Source: Phenylobacterium sp. (GTDB taxonomy: Bacteria; Pseudomonadota; Alphaproteobacteria; Caulobacterales; Caulobacteraceae). From it: a DNA stretch of 64,000 nt. Below are positions 48,964 through 63,448 of this stretch, piece by piece. Within the stretch, counting starts at the first letter, position 1. Each line of letters begins with the position of its first letter. The notes under the pieces were generated by a model, which worked only from the letters and a program-made list of their open reading frames with translations, did no database searches and was not told the origin of the DNA. The stretch is taken from the NCBI RefSeq assembly GCF_013911965.1, contig NZ_JACESE010000002.1, positions 248,001-312,000 on the forward strand, given 5' to 3'. Position numbers and translations under genes: made by a program.

Positions 48964-49830
48964 TCACTGGCCCCCGGCGTTGGCGTGGACGTACACGGCC
49001 AGCGCCTTCAGCGTCTCAGGGTCGAATCGGCCGGACCAGGCGGGCATGACGCCGTTGCGGCCAGACCAGATCTGGGTGCGGATCTCCTCGCGCGAGGAGC
49101 CGTAGAGCCACTCGGCGTCGGTCAGGTTCGGCGCGCCCTGGGCCTTGTCGCCCTGGCCCGTCAGACCGTGGCACGAGGCGCACTGTTCGGCGAAGATCGG
49201 CGCCGCGCGGCCGACCGCCGCGGCGTCGGCCTCCCGGCCCGAGAGCCGGACGACGTACTCGGTCAGGTCGCTGATCTGGCCCGCATTGAGCATCTGGTCG
49301 CGGCCGAAGGCGGGCATCTGGGAGAAGCGCGCCTCCGGGTGATCGGAACGGACGCCCACCTGAAGCGTGTGGTGGATCTCGTCCAGGCTTCCGCCCCAGA
49401 GCCAGACGTCGTCGCGCAGGTTCGGATAGCCCTTGGCGCCCGCGCCGCCGGTGCCGTGGCAGGTGGCGCAGTTGTCGCCGAAGACCGACTGGCCGACGGT
49501 CAGGGCATATTCCTGCAGCTCAGGATCGGACTCGATCTCCTGCAGGCTGGCGCGCGTCAGACGGGCCGCCTCGGCCCCGCGCAGGTCCTTCAGAGCCTCG
49601 AGCTGCTGGGCCACCTGGGCGCGGTCGGAATGGCCGCGGGTCCCCTTGGTGTAGCCGCTGATACCCGGCCAGGCGGGCATGAGCACCCAGTAGACCGCCG
49701 AGAAGACGACGGTCGCCCAGAAGATGTAGAGCCACCAGCGCGGCAGCGGGTTGTCCAGTTCCTTGATGCCGTCCCACTCATGGCCCGTGGTCTCGACACC
49801 GGTGACCTCGTCGGCCTCACGCTTGGACAT
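48964..49830 (-). CDS. ccoP: cbb3 oxidase diheme cytochrome c subunit CcoP
   Basis: Electron-entry subunit. The 288 residues (ATG at 49830, GAGG 6 nt upstream; several nearby ATGs possible) have one N-terminal helix (about 33-51, RWWLYIFWATVVFSAVYW) and two heme c motifs, CATCH (121-125) and CASCH (217-221), each followed by a distal Met-bearing segment (SQMPAF, GVMPAW). It overlaps ccoQ by 14 nt. Confidence 0.96.
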   Translation of the reverse strand: MSKREADEVTGVETTGHEWDGIKELDNPLPRWWLYIFWATVVFSAVYWVLMPAWPGISGYTKGTRGHSDRAQVAQQLEALKDLRGAEAARLTRASLQEIESDPELQEYALTVGQSVFGDNCATCHGTGGAGAKGYPNLRDDVWLWGGSLDEIHHTLQVGVRSDHPEARFSQMPAFGRDQMLNAGQISDLTEYVVRLSGREADAAAVGRAAPIFAEQCASCHGLTGQGDKAQGAPNLTDAEWLYGSSREEIRTQIWSGRNGVMPAWSGRFDPETLKALAVYVHANAGGQ

Positions 49831-49996
49831 CATGGTCCTCATCATTCTCAAGGGGCAGTTGCGCGGCGCGGCGGAAGGTCTCGCCGTTGCGCGGCCAGAG
49901 GGCGTAGAGCACGCCTCCGGCGAAGATGGCGGCGAAGTAGAGGGTCCCGCCCTGCTGGGCGAACTGGGCCACCGTTTCGTAGGTCAGGCCGCTCAT
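49817..49996 (-). CDS. ccoQ: cbb3 oxidase small subunit CcoQ
   Basis: The 59-residue protein has one transmembrane helix (about 18-34) followed by [18 protein letters not shown], the standard CcoQ layout. It stabilises CcoP in the complex. It overlaps ccoO by 4 nt and ccoP by 14 nt. Confidence 0.9.
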   Translation of the reverse strand: MSGLTYETVAQFAQQGGTLYFAAIFAGGVLYALWPRNGETFRRAAQLPLENDEDHDVQA

Positions 49997-50727
49997 CGCA
50001 GGCTCTCCTCGGCCTCGTAGGTCGAGAAGTCGACGAGGGTGCCCAGCATCTGGAGATAGGCCACGAGGGCGTCCATCTCCGTCACCTTGGACGGATTGCC
50101 GTCGAAGTCGCGCTGCTGGACCTTGTCGCCGTAGCGGGCCTTCAGGTCGCGGCCCGGGGCGAAGGGATCGGCCTGGGCCTGGAGGTCGGCCGCGGCGTTG
50201 TCGATCATGGCCTGGGTGTAGGGCACGCCGACCTTGGTCATGGCGGCGACCTTGGCCTGCATGTCGCGGTACTCCAGCTCCCGGTCGGCCAGGAAGGCGT
50301 AGGGGGGCATGACCGACTCCGGAACGACCGAGCGGGGGTCGATCAGGTGGTCGCGGTGCCAGGCGTCGGAGTACTTGCCGCCCACCCGCGCCAGATCCGG
50401 CCCCGTGCGCTTGGAGCCCCACTGGAAGGGGTGGTCGTACATGCTCTCGGCGGCGAGGCTGTAGTGGCCGTAGCGTTCCACCTCGTCGCGCAGGGGGCGG
50501 ACCATCTGCGAGTGGCAGGTGTAGCAGCCTTCGCGGATGTAGATGTCGCGCCCGGCCAGTTCGAGGGGCGTATAGGGGCGCACGCCCTCCACCTCCTCGA
50601 TGGTGCTCTCCAGGTAGAAGAGCGGCGCGATCTCCACCAGGCCGCCGATGGAGACGACGACCAGGATGGCGACGGTGAGGAGCAGGGAGCGCCGCTCCAG
50701 GACGCCGTGCTTGTTCCAGATCTGCAT
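49993..50727 (-). CDS. ccoO: cbb3 oxidase monoheme cytochrome c subunit CcoO
   Basis: The 244 residues have one N-terminal helix (about 14-34), the heme motif CYTCH (68-72) in [10 protein letters not shown], and a distal MPPYAFL region. The membrane-anchored subunit passes electrons to CcoN. The ATG is 10 nt after ccoN, and the end overlaps ccoQ. Confidence 0.96.
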   Translation of the reverse strand: MQIWNKHGVLERRSLLLTVAILVVVSIGGLVEIAPLFYLESTIEEVEGVRPYTPLELAGRDIYIREGCYTCHSQMVRPLRDEVERYGHYSLAAESMYDHPFQWGSKRTGPDLARVGGKYSDAWHRDHLIDPRSVVPESVMPPYAFLADRELEYRDMQAKVAAMTKVGVPYTQAMIDNAAADLQAQADPFAPGRDLKARYGDKVQQRDFDGNPSKVTEMDALVAYLQMLGTLVDFSTYEAEESLR

Positions 50728-50737
50728 GGGAGCCCCC

Positions 50738-52387
50738 TTACTCGGCTGCGATCAGCGCAGGGGCGGGCGTCGCGGCTTCCGAGGCGATGCTCGGCTGCCG
50801 GACGGTACGCCACAGGTTGTAGGACATGATCACCGCGCCGGAGAGGTACATGAGGCCCCCGAGCGTGCGGATGATGTTCTCGATATGCTTGGCCGAGACC
50901 GTCTCGACGAAGGAGTTGGCCAGGAAGCCTTGCGGCGTGTACTCGCGCCACATCAGGCCTTCCATGATGCCGGAGACCCACATCGCGCAGATGTAGAGAA
51001 GGATGCCGGTGGTCGCGATCCAGAAGTGCCACTCGACCAGGTTGTTCGAGTACAGCCGCTCCTTCTTCCACAGCCAGGGCACCAGGCAGTAGACCGCGCC
51101 GAAGCTGATGAAGCCGACCCAGCCGAGCGCGCCGGAATGCACGTGGCCGATGGTCCAGTCGGTGTAGTGGGACAGCGAGTTCACCGCCCGGATGGACATG
51201 AGCGGACCCTCGAAGGTCGACATGCCGTAGAAGGCGATGGCCACCACCATCATCCGGATCACCGGGTCGGTGCGCAGCTTGTCCCAGGCCCCCGACAGCG
51301 TCATCAGGCCGTTGATCATGCCGCCCCAGGACGGCATCCACAGCATCACCGAGAAGGTCATGCCCAGCGTCTGGGCCCATTGCGGCAGGGCCGTGTAGTG
51401 CAGGTGGTGCGGGCCCGCCCAGATGTAGATGAAGATCAGCGACCAGAAGTGGACGATGGACAGGCGGTAGGAATAGACCGGCCGCTCCGCGCGCTTGGGC
51501 ACGAAGTAGTACATCATCCCCAGGAAGCCGGCGGTCAGGAAGAAGCCCACGGCGTTGTGGCCGTACCACCACTGGGTCAGCGCATCCTGCACCCCGGCGA
51601 ACAGCGAATAGCTGCGGTGATGCAGCCCGCCCACCGGCATGGCCAGGTTGTTGACCACGTGCAGCAGGGCGATGGTCACGATGAAGGCGAGATAGAACCA
51701 GTTGGCCACATAGATGTGGGGTTCCTTCCGCTTCCAGAGCGTGCCCAGGAAGACGAGCAGGTAGGCCACCCACACGACGGTCAGCCAGAGGTCGACGTAC
51801 CATTCCGGCTCGGCGTACTCACGGCTCTGGGTGATGCCGGCCAGGTAGCCGGTGGCGGCCAGCACGATGAAGAGCTGGTAGCCCCAGAAGACGAACCAGG
51901 GCCAGGCGCCGCCGGCCAGCCGCGCCTTCGTCGTGCGCTGCACGACATAGAATGAGGTGGCGATCAGCGCGTTGCCGCCGAAGGCGAAGATGACGCCCGA
52001 GGTGTGCAGGGGACGCAGGCGGCCGAAGTTCAGCCAGCCGTGTTCCGGAAAGTAGAGCAGGTTCGGCCAGGAGAGCTGCGCGGCGATGACCACGCCCACC
52101 AGCAGACCGACCACGGCCCAGAACATGGTGGCGATGACGCCCGCCCGGACGACGCCGTCGGCGTAACGGTCCTGCGGCGCACGGAAGCGGCCCGACGACA
52201 GGCCGACGCTCATCACCGAGAAGGCGATGGTGAAGGCTGCGATCAGGACATAGCCGTGAAAGCGGAAGAGGCGATCGTCCGTGAAGGCCGTCGCGAAGAT
52301 CGCCCCCAGGGCGCAGAGCCCTGTGAAGGCGAAGAGCAGAAGCGCATCGAGCGGCGCCCGATCCTGCTCGGCGGCGATTTGATTCAT
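50738..52387 (-). CDS. ccoN: cbb3-type cytochrome c oxidase catalytic subunit CcoN
   Basis: High-affinity terminal oxidase, heme b/b3 and Cu-B. The 549 residues (ATG at 52387) contain about 14 helices with His ligand segments such as [16 protein letters not shown] and [16 protein letters not shown], and the [17 protein letters not shown] stretch. An in-frame start 17 codons earlier lies next to the putative regulatory box and is unlikely. It opens the 7.8-kb ccoNOQP-GHIS operon. An FNR/FixK-like site 63 nt upstream suggests micro-oxic induction. Confidence 0.96.
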   Translation of the reverse strand: MNQIAAEQDRAPLDALLLFAFTGLCALGAIFATAFTDDRLFRFHGYVLIAAFTIAFSVMSVGLSSGRFRAPQDRYADGVVRAGVIATMFWAVVGLLVGVVIAAQLSWPNLLYFPEHGWLNFGRLRPLHTSGVIFAFGGNALIATSFYVVQRTTKARLAGGAWPWFVFWGYQLFIVLAATGYLAGITQSREYAEPEWYVDLWLTVVWVAYLLVFLGTLWKRKEPHIYVANWFYLAFIVTIALLHVVNNLAMPVGGLHHRSYSLFAGVQDALTQWWYGHNAVGFFLTAGFLGMMYYFVPKRAERPVYSYRLSIVHFWSLIFIYIWAGPHHLHYTALPQWAQTLGMTFSVMLWMPSWGGMINGLMTLSGAWDKLRTDPVIRMMVVAIAFYGMSTFEGPLMSIRAVNSLSHYTDWTIGHVHSGALGWVGFISFGAVYCLVPWLWKKERLYSNNLVEWHFWIATTGILLYICAMWVSGIMEGLMWREYTPQGFLANSFVETVSAKHIENIIRTLGGLMYLSGAVIMSYNLWRTVRQPSIASEAATPAPALIAAE

Positions 52388-52449
52388 GTTCCCCAGCGAC
52401 TCGGTGCGAAAGACTTCGCTCCCTGTGCGCTGCGCCACGGATGGTGGCT

Positions 52450-52463
52450 TTGATCCATCTCAA
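52450..52463. promoter_or_regulatory. FNR/FixK-like box between ccoN and a divergent small gene
   Basis: TTGATCCATCTCAA matches the consensus TTGAT-N4-ATCAA with one mismatch. Centred at 52456, it lies about 69 nt from the ccoN ATG and about 77 nt from the ATG of the divergent gene at 52534, so a site near -41 could serve either or both. Confidence 0.6.
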
Positions 52464-52533
52464 GGCCGCCCGGACGCGGGGCCGGCATCCCATGCGACAC
52501 GGGGCCGCCGCCCCCAAGTCCGGAGTCGCCGTC

Positions 52534-52815
52534 ATGCCCGCCAAGCCGTCCCCCGCCGCCGCCTTCGACATGCGGCTGCTGTTGGGCTCATCCCTCCTGG
52601 CCGGAGCCGGGATCAGTCTCGAACTGGCCTGGCTGCATGCGCGCGAGACCGCCGAGATCTATGGGGTGATCTGCGGCGCAGTTGGGGGCGCTCCGCACTG
52701 CGCGGCCTGCTACGCCGCGCCGCTGCTGGCCTGGGCGGGCCTGAGCGTGCTCTTCGGACCGCAGCTTCGCCAACGGTTCGATCCGGCGCGCCAACCGGCG
52801 CAGGTCCGACCCTAG
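52534..52815 (+). CDS. Small membrane protein with a Cys/His motif, divergent from ccoN
   Basis: I do not recognise this 93-residue protein. The ATG at 52534 is preceded by GGAG 8 nt upstream. It has two hydrophobic helices (about 14-31 and 52-70); the loop between them leads into ICGAVGGAPHCAACYAA, a Cys-X7-His-Cys-X2-Cys arrangement that could bind metal or form disulfides. It shares a putative FixK box with ccoN, so a role with the oxidase or copper is a guess. Its stop overlaps the convergent treY stop by 4 nt. Confidence 0.65.
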   Translation: MPAKPSPAAAFDMRLLLGSSLLAGAGISLELAWLHARETAEIYGVICGAVGGAPHCAACYAAPLLAWAGLSVLFGPQLRQRFDPARQPAQVRP

Positions 52816-55391
52816 TCGGCTGTGAGCAGCGCCACCGGCAGGGTGGCGAACAGGTTCTGGGCCGCCAGGGCGCCGTCGCCGGCGAGGACTTCGCCGGTCA
52901 GGCGGTTCACCCATCGCCCCGTGGGGCTCGCCGTCGCCGCAAGCTCCGTCCCGTTCCACCACGCGGAGCTCAGGGTGGGGCCGGATGCGCCCTCCAGGGC
53001 GGCCGCCGCGCGAATGGCGCAGGCGACCAGGAGCGGCCCTTCCGGACCACCGCGCTCGAAGGCGAGGACGGAGCCGGACCGCAGGCCGCTCGCCCCTATC
53101 GGACGGTAGGCGGCGTCGGAGAACAGGCCCGGCCTGAGCCGGCGCAGCGACAATGTGCGCGCGATCACATGCTGCTTGATCGCTCCGGTGCGCCACGCCT
53201 CCACAAGACGCGCCGCCGGCGCGCCGGAGGCCAGAGCCGCCATGCGGAGGGCGTAGTCGACGGGCCGCCGGTTGTCGGGATCGACGAGGCTGAAATCCCA
53301 GAACTCGCAGCCCTGATAGGTGTCGGGGACGCCGGGGGCAGCGCAACGCAGCAGGGCCTGCGCTAAGCCGTTGAGGGCTCCGCCGGGGGCGATACGCTCG
53401 ACGAAGCCATGCAGCTGCTCGCGGAAGGCGCGGTCGTCGAGGCGGCCGACGGTCTCTTCGCGGCAGCGCGTCTCGTACGCCTCGTCCGGGGCCAGCCAGG
53501 AGGTGCGCAGCTTGGCCTCGCGCAGAGCCTTGACCTGCCAGCGTCCCACCCGTTCGCCGAAGGCGGCGACGCCCTCGTCATCCTGCGGGTCGAGCTCGGG
53601 CGGCCAGGCGCCGACCAGGGTCTGAAGACCCTGATAGACGTCGCCAGGATCCACGTGATCGGGAAGATCGGCGAGCCAGTTTCGGACGTGCAGGGTCCAG
53701 AGGTGCGGCCGCTCGCTGAGCACGGCCAGGCGCGCCCGGACATCCTCGCCGCGTTTGTGGTCGTGGGTGGCGGTGGCCAGCATGCTGCGCGGCCATTTGG
53801 CGGCCCGGCGGGCCATCGCCGCATGGAACGCCTCCGGCCCATCCCCCAGGCGCGCAGGATCGCAGCCGACATCATTCCGCGAAATCAGCCGGCCGTAGCG
53901 ATAGAAGGCGGTGTCCTCCACCGACTTGGCCGCCACCGGCGCGCTGAGCTGCTGCAGGGCCTGCAGGGCCTGCAGGGCTTCCTTGCGGCGCTCCAGCGGC
54001 CCCGGCCCCTGGCCGCGGAGCCAGGCCAGGATCTGGAGCAGGGCGGGGCGATCGGCCATGGCCGTCGTCCGGAGCGCGGCCGCCTCGGCTCGCCTCAGGA
54101 TCTCGAGATCCGCCTCCCCAGCCGCCTCGCCGCGGGCATAGGTGCGATAGGCCGGGAAGCCGGCCAGCAGCGCCTGCAGAGCCCGCCGCAGGCTCTCCTC
54201 CGTCAGGTCGCGGGTGGCCAAGTCGCAGCGGGCCAGGCGCGACAGGTTTCGCGCGGTCGTCGCCAGCTGACCGGCGAAGCCCTGCTGGAGGATCTCTGCG
54301 CGGGCCCTGCGCTCCTCGTCTTCGAAGTCGGGCGACCGGCCGGCGATGGCCGCCCAGAGCTGGCCCAGCGGTTCGGCCCCGGAGGGCTCATGGATCAGCG
54401 CCGACACCTCGTTCAGGAAGTCGTATCCGCTCGTGCCGTCGCAGGGCCAGTCCGGCGGCAGCGGCTCGTCCGGCGCCAGGATCTTCTCGACGACCAGATA
54501 GGCTGGGCCGTCGCGGTTCGGGCGTTCGGCGGCGAGCGCATCGAGCCGGGCGCGCAGCTTGCGGAGGTAGGCGCCAGGATCGGCGAGGCCGTCCACATGG
54601 TCGACGCGCAGCCCGTCGATCAGGCCCTCGGCATAGAGGCGCAGGGGCAGGGCGTGGACCGCCTCGAACACCTCGTCGCGCTCGATCCGCAGGCCCGCCA
54701 GTTCGGTGATGTCGAAGAAGCGCCGCCAGTTGATCTCGTCGCCCGCCGTACGCCACCAGGCGAGCCGGTAGTGCTGGCGCTCGAGGAGCTCGTGGAGGCG
54801 CGCCTGGCCTTCGGGCGTCCGCGCGTCGTAGGCGGAGAGGTCGCCGCCGCGCAGGGCTTGGACGTCGGCGGGGCGGAGAGGGAAGCGGTGATGATCGTGG
54901 GCCCAGACGGCGAGCCCCCGGTCGTCCACCTTCAGCCGGAGATCGCCGCCGCTGAGCGCCTCGCCATAGGGCCGCCCCAGGAACGGGGCGAGCACCTTGC
55001 CCTGGAGGGCGGGGTCCGCCGGCGTCCAGTCGATGTCGAAGTGCCGGGCGAAGGGGCTTTCCGGCCCGTTCTCCAGAATGTCCTGCCACCAGGCGTTGTC
55101 AGCGCCGCCGACGGCCATGTGGTTGGGAACGATGTCCAGAACGACGCCGATCCGCCGCGCCCGCAAGGCGGCGGCCATGTCGCGGAAGCCCTGTTCTCCG
55201 CCGAGCGCCTCGCTGATCCGGCTGGGATCGACCACGTCGTATCCGTGCATGGAGCCGCTTCGCGCCTCGGCGATCGGCGAGGCGTAAAGGTGGGTGACGC
55301 CGAGGGCTTCGAGATAGCCCGCCAGCTCAGCCGCATCGGCGAAGGTGAAGCCGGCGTGGAACTGGATGCGATAGGTGGCCGACACCTTCAT
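52812..55391 (-). CDS. treY: Maltooligosyltrehalose synthase
   Basis: GH13_26 enzyme that converts the reducing end of maltodextrins to an alpha,alpha-1,1 linkage. The 859 residues begin KVSATYRIQFHAGFTF, with the inserted helical region usual for TreY. The catalytic segments are DGLRVDHVDGLADP (nucleophile Asp), YLVVEKIL (acid/base Glu) and ATHDHKRGEDVRARL. The ATG at 55391 overlaps the malQ stop by 4 nt; an in-frame upstream start would overlap malQ without homology. GAGG lies 8 nt before this ATG. It is the last gene of the glycogen-trehalose operon. Confidence 0.94.
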   Translation of the reverse strand: MKVSATYRIQFHAGFTFADAAELAGYLEALGVTHLYASPIAEARSGSMHGYDVVDPSRISEALGGEQGFRDMAAALRARRIGVVLDIVPNHMAVGGADNAWWQDILENGPESPFARHFDIDWTPADPALQGKVLAPFLGRPYGEALSGGDLRLKVDDRGLAVWAHDHHRFPLRPADVQALRGGDLSAYDARTPEGQARLHELLERQHYRLAWWRTAGDEINWRRFFDITELAGLRIERDEVFEAVHALPLRLYAEGLIDGLRVDHVDGLADPGAYLRKLRARLDALAAERPNRDGPAYLVVEKILAPDEPLPPDWPCDGTSGYDFLNEVSALIHEPSGAEPLGQLWAAIAGRSPDFEDEERRARAEILQQGFAGQLATTARNLSRLARCDLATRDLTEESLRRALQALLAGFPAYRTYARGEAAGEADLEILRRAEAAALRTTAMADRPALLQILAWLRGQGPGPLERRKEALQALQALQQLSAPVAAKSVEDTAFYRYGRLISRNDVGCDPARLGDGPEAFHAAMARRAAKWPRSMLATATHDHKRGEDVRARLAVLSERPHLWTLHVRNWLADLPDHVDPGDVYQGLQTLVGAWPPELDPQDDEGVAAFGERVGRWQVKALREAKLRTSWLAPDEAYETRCREETVGRLDDRAFREQLHGFVERIAPGGALNGLAQALLRCAAPGVPDTYQGCEFWDFSLVDPDNRRPVDYALRMAALASGAPAARLVEAWRTGAIKQHVIARTLSLRRLRPGLFSDAAYRPIGASGLRSGSVLAFERGGPEGPLLVACAIRAAAALEGASGPTLSSAWWNGTELAATASPTGRWVNRLTGEVLAGDGALAAQNLFATLPVALLTAD

Positions 55392-57387
55392 CCGGGCCGC
55401 CTCGTCCGCAGGTCTTCCAGCCGCGCGCGGACGGCCGGCGCGGCGAGCAGGTCTCGCAACGGACCTGCCAGGCGGCGGCGCCAGTTCGGCTGTTCGTCCA
55501 CCGTGCCCGGCACGTTGACCTGGTCTTCGAGCGCGAGGAGATCCTCCAAGGGGATCAGGGCGAGATCGCAGGGCGTGGCGGCGACATAGGCGACCGCCGC
55601 GGAGACCGCCGCCGCAGGGGTGTCCTTGTCCGGTGCGTCGCCGGCGGCGCAGCCCGCGCGGCGCGCCGCCGTCCAAAGGCGCCGCCGATCCGCCGCCCGC
55701 TCCTGGCGGGCCTCATCCGCAGCCTCGGGCGGCGCAGCGTCCAGTGATCGCCGGACATCTATGTCCCGCTCGCCCCACCATCCGGCGATCGGGGGCAGGT
55801 CGTGGGTCGTGGTCATGGCGCAGGTCTCCTGCGGCCAGTCGTCAGGCGGCCGGAAGCCGCCGTCCGCCTCCCGCTCGAACAGCAGGACGCCCATGCCCAT
55901 GATGCGTCGCGAACGCAGTTCGTCACGGAAGCCGGGCGGAACGGTGCCGAGGTCTTCGCCGATCACCACGGCGCGCTCGCGCCAGCTTTCCAGCGCGATC
56001 AGGCGCAGGAGATCCGAGAGCGGATAGTTGAGATAGACGCCTTCGGTCGGCGACGCGCCGTGCGGCACGAGCCACAGCCGCCGCAAGCCCAGAATGTGGT
56101 CGATGCGCACGCCGCCGGCGTGGCGCATCGCCGAGCGAAGGGTGGCCAGAAAGCCCGCATAGTTCGTCTGCGCCAGGGCGGCCGGCGAGAAGGCGGTGAC
56201 GCCCCAGTCCTGGCCGCGCGCCTGGAAGGCGTCCGGTGGCGCGCCCACATTGACCCCGGTCAGCAGGTCCTGCGGCCTCGACCAGGCATGGCTGCCGCCC
56301 GGGTCCATCCCCACCGCGACATCGGTGATGAGGCCTATTCCCATCCCGGCCGACCTGGCTTCCGACTGCGCCGAAGACAGGCTGCGTTCGGCGAGCCACT
56401 GCAGGAACAGGTGGAACTCGATCTCGCCCGTATGGGCCTGGGCGAAGGCGCGCGCCGCCGACCCGCTGGGGTCGTGGTAGGCCTGTGGCCAATCGGCCCA
56501 ACCCCGGGCGCCGTCCTTGGCGAAGAAATGGCCATGCAGGGCCTCGAAAAGGGCGTGCCGCTCCAGGTCGGCGCCGCCGTCCTGCCGGAACTGCGCGAAG
56601 TCCGCCAAGACCGCATCGCCGGCTTCGGCGAACCGTGAATGGGCCTGGCGCAAGGCGGCGATCCGCCGTTCGGACGCCGCCGGCCAGTCGATCAGATCGT
56701 CCGGCGAGGCCGGGCCGCTCTCCTCGACGCCGAAACGGGCGGGGTCGGCGTAGAGGACGTTGAGGAACAGCCGGCTCGAGGGGCCGTAGGGACTGAAGCG
56801 GCTCGGGTCTGCCGCGAACAGCGCGTGCACCGGGCTGACTGCGAGGGCCGAAGCGCCGACCTTTCCCAGCGCGGCCGCCGCAGAGGCGAGCGCCGCGAAA
56901 TCGCCGAAGCCTGAGCCGGAGGCCTCCCGCAGGGCGTAGATCTGAGCCGTGGCGCCCCAGAGGCGTTCTCCAGGCGCGGCGTCGGCCATGCCGAACGCCC
57001 GGGGCGGCGTCACCGCGAGACGCATGGTCCGTTCGCCGATCTCCAGCTGATGACGCCCGGGGACGTCGACGATCGTCCCGGCGCCGGACGCGAGTTCGAC
57101 GGTGCGGCCGTCCTCATAGCGCAGCCTTCCCCGCGCCGCTCCGAGGTCGGCCAGGTCCAGACGGGCGCCCGCCTCCAGGATCAGGAAGTCCCGGGCCGCC
57201 CGGGTCTGGCGGCGCCGCAGCGCCTCCCGGCTCTCCCGCGCCTGCGCCTCGTCGGCGGCCGGCAGATCCATGGCCGCGAGAACGGCGCGCAGGGTGTCCG
57301 GGCGAACCCGCTGCGTGCGGCCGTGGACATCCTCCCAGCGCTCGTGCAGGCCGGCTTCGGCCGCCAGGGCGCTGAGCTCCGCGCCCG

Positions 57388-57391
<4 letters not shown>
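55388..57391 (-). CDS. malQ: 4-alpha-glucanotransferase (amylomaltase)
   Basis: GH77 enzyme that disproportionates maltodextrins. The 667 residues have the N-terminal extension of the proteobacterial MalQ type (about 1-140), then catalytic segments GGVRIDHILGLRRLWLVP (nucleophile Asp), VIGEDLGTVP (acid/base Glu) and TTTHDLPPIAGWW. It would lengthen short maltodextrins left by debranching, making better TreY substrates. It overlaps the fusion gene upstream and treY downstream by 4 nt each. Confidence 0.94.
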
Positions 57392-61244
<3,853 letters not shown>

Positions 61245-61248
<4 letters not shown>

Positions 61249-63443
61249 GCACGGACTCCTTCGTGTCGCAGGATGATGGCGCCCAGGGGGGGCAGGGTCA
61301 GGCGGAGGCTGTGGGGCTGGCCCTGGCCGGGCGCGTCGTCAGCGTGAACTTCCCCGCCGTTGCCGATGTTCCCGCCGCCATAGCGTTCGGCGTCGCTGTT
61401 GAAGATTTCGCGCCACAGACCGGCCTCGGGCGCGCCGATCTCGTATTCCCGGCGCGGCTCGGGCGTCAGGTTCAGGACCACGATGACGGGGGCGTCCTCC
61501 CCGCCGCCGCGGCGGAGATAGGCGAAGATGCTGGCGGCGCCATCGACGGTCAGCCACGCGAAGCCCTCGGCCGCCGCATCGAGGCGGTGCAGGGCGGGAT
61601 GGTCCTGATAGATCCGGTTCAGGTCGCGGACGAGCTTCTGGATTCCCGCGTGCTCGGCCTGCTCGAGCAGGTCCCAGGGGATCTCGGCGTCGTGGTTCCA
61701 CTCGCTGGGCTGGGCGATCTCGCCCCCCATGAAAAGCAGCTTCTTGCCCGGATGGGTCCACATGAAGGCGAAATAGGCGCGCAGATTGGCGAAGCGCCGC
61801 CACGGATCGCCCGGCATCTTCCCCAGCAGCGAACCCTTCCCGTGCACCACTTCGTCATGGGACAGCGGCAGGACGAAGCGTTCGGTGAAGGCGTAGAGCA
61901 GTCCGAAGGTGAGCTCGTGCGGGTGCCACGCCCGGTGGATCGGATCGCGGGCCATGAAGCTCAGCGTGTCGTGCATCCAGCCCATGTTCCACTTGTAGTG
62001 GAAGCCAAGGCCGCCCTCGTGCGTCGGCGCCGAGACGCCGGGCCAGGCTGTGGACTCTTCGGCCACCATGACCGCGCCCGGGCATCGGCTCGCCACAACC
62101 TCGTTGAGCTGCTTGAGGAAGGCGATGGATTCGAGGTTCTCGCGCCCGCCGTGCACATTGGGCACCCACTCGCCGGCCGAGCGGCTGTAGTCGCGGTAGA
62201 GCATCGAGGCGACGGCGTCGACGCGCAGGCCGTCGACGTGGAAGGTCTCGAGCCAGTAGAGAGCGCTGGCGATCAGAAACCCGGAAACCTCACGTCTTCC
62301 AAGGTTGTAGATCAGGGTGTTCCAGTCCTGGTGGAAGCCCTCGCGCGGATCGGAATGCTCGTAGAGATGGGTTCCGTCGAACTGCGCGAGCCCATGGGCG
62401 TCGGTCGGGAAGTGGGCCGGGACCCAATCGAAGATGACGCCGATCCCCGCGCGGTGACAGGCGTCGACGAAGCGCGCCAGGCCCTCGGGCGAGCCGAAGC
62501 GGGCGCTGGGGGCGAACTGCGACAGCGGCTGATAGCCCCAGGATCCGCCGAACGGATGCTCCATGATCGGCAGGAGCTCCACATGGGTGAAGCCCATGTC
62601 GGCCACATAGGGCACGAGGCGCTCGGCCAGGCCGTCCCAGTCGAGGCTGCCCTCGGGCCGTCCGTCGGGCCGCAGCCAGGAGGCGGCGTGCACCTCGTAG
62701 ACGGAGATCGGCGCGTCCTTCGCCTGCCTGGCGGCGCGGCGCGCCATCCATTCGTCGTCGCTCCAGGCGAAGTCCCAGTTGGGCGCCACGATCGAACTGG
62801 TGGCTGGCGGGGCCTCGGTCATCCGGGCCAGGGGATCGGCTTTCAGCGGCAGCAGGACGCCGTCCGGACCGACGATCTCGAACTTGTAGCGCTCGCCGGC
62901 GCCCAGCCGGGGCACGAAGAGCTCCCAGACGCCCGCCGCGTGCCGCAGGCGCATGGGATGGCGCCGGCCGTCCCAGCTGTTGAAGTCGCCGACCACCGAC
63001 ACGCGGCGGGCGTTGGGCGCCCAGACGGAGAAGCCCACGCCCGGCACGCCCTCCAGTTCGCGGGGGCGCGCGCCCAGTTCCTGGGCCAGGCGCCAGTGGG
63101 AGCCTTCGGCGAAGAGGTGCAGGTCCATGTCCCCGAGGAGGAGGCCGAAGGCGTAGGGGTCCTCGGTCTCCTGGACCCCGCCGCCGGGCCAGGTGATCCG
63201 CAGACGGTAGGCGCCGCCGGCGGGCAGGGGGCCGACGAAGAGGCCGGGCGCCGCCGCTTCGAGCCGGCGGGGAGACTCCCCCTCGGTCAGCAGTTCGACC
63301 CCTTCGGCGCCTGGCTGGAAGGTCCGCAGGAATCGCTGGTCGCCCTCGCCCTGCGGGCCCAGGAAGGCGAACGGATCGGTCAGCCGCCCCTCCAGAAGGG
63401 CGGCGGTCATGGCGTCGGTGAGGCCGCGGCCGGAATCGTCCAT
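61245..63443 (-). CDS. glgB: 1,4-alpha-glucan branching enzyme
   Basis: Introduces alpha-1,6 branches into glycogen. The 732 residues have an N1 beta-domain, a CBM48 domain (about 120-220, [21 protein letters not shown]), the GH13 barrel with Asp409 ([14 protein letters not shown]), Glu462 ([10 protein letters not shown]) and [14 protein letters not shown], and a C-terminal all-beta domain. It starts 5 nt after the maltokinase stop and overlaps the fusion gene, so the operon continues unbroken. Confidence 0.96.
61256..61261 (-). promoter_or_regulatory. Ribosome binding site deciding the TTG start of glgX-treZ
   Basis: AAGGAG on the minus strand, 7 nt before the TTG at 61248, inside the 3' end of glgB. 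It supports a TTG start giving [15 protein letters not shown] and reinitiation after glgB. Confidence 0.75.
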
Positions 63444-63448
63444 GGTCG

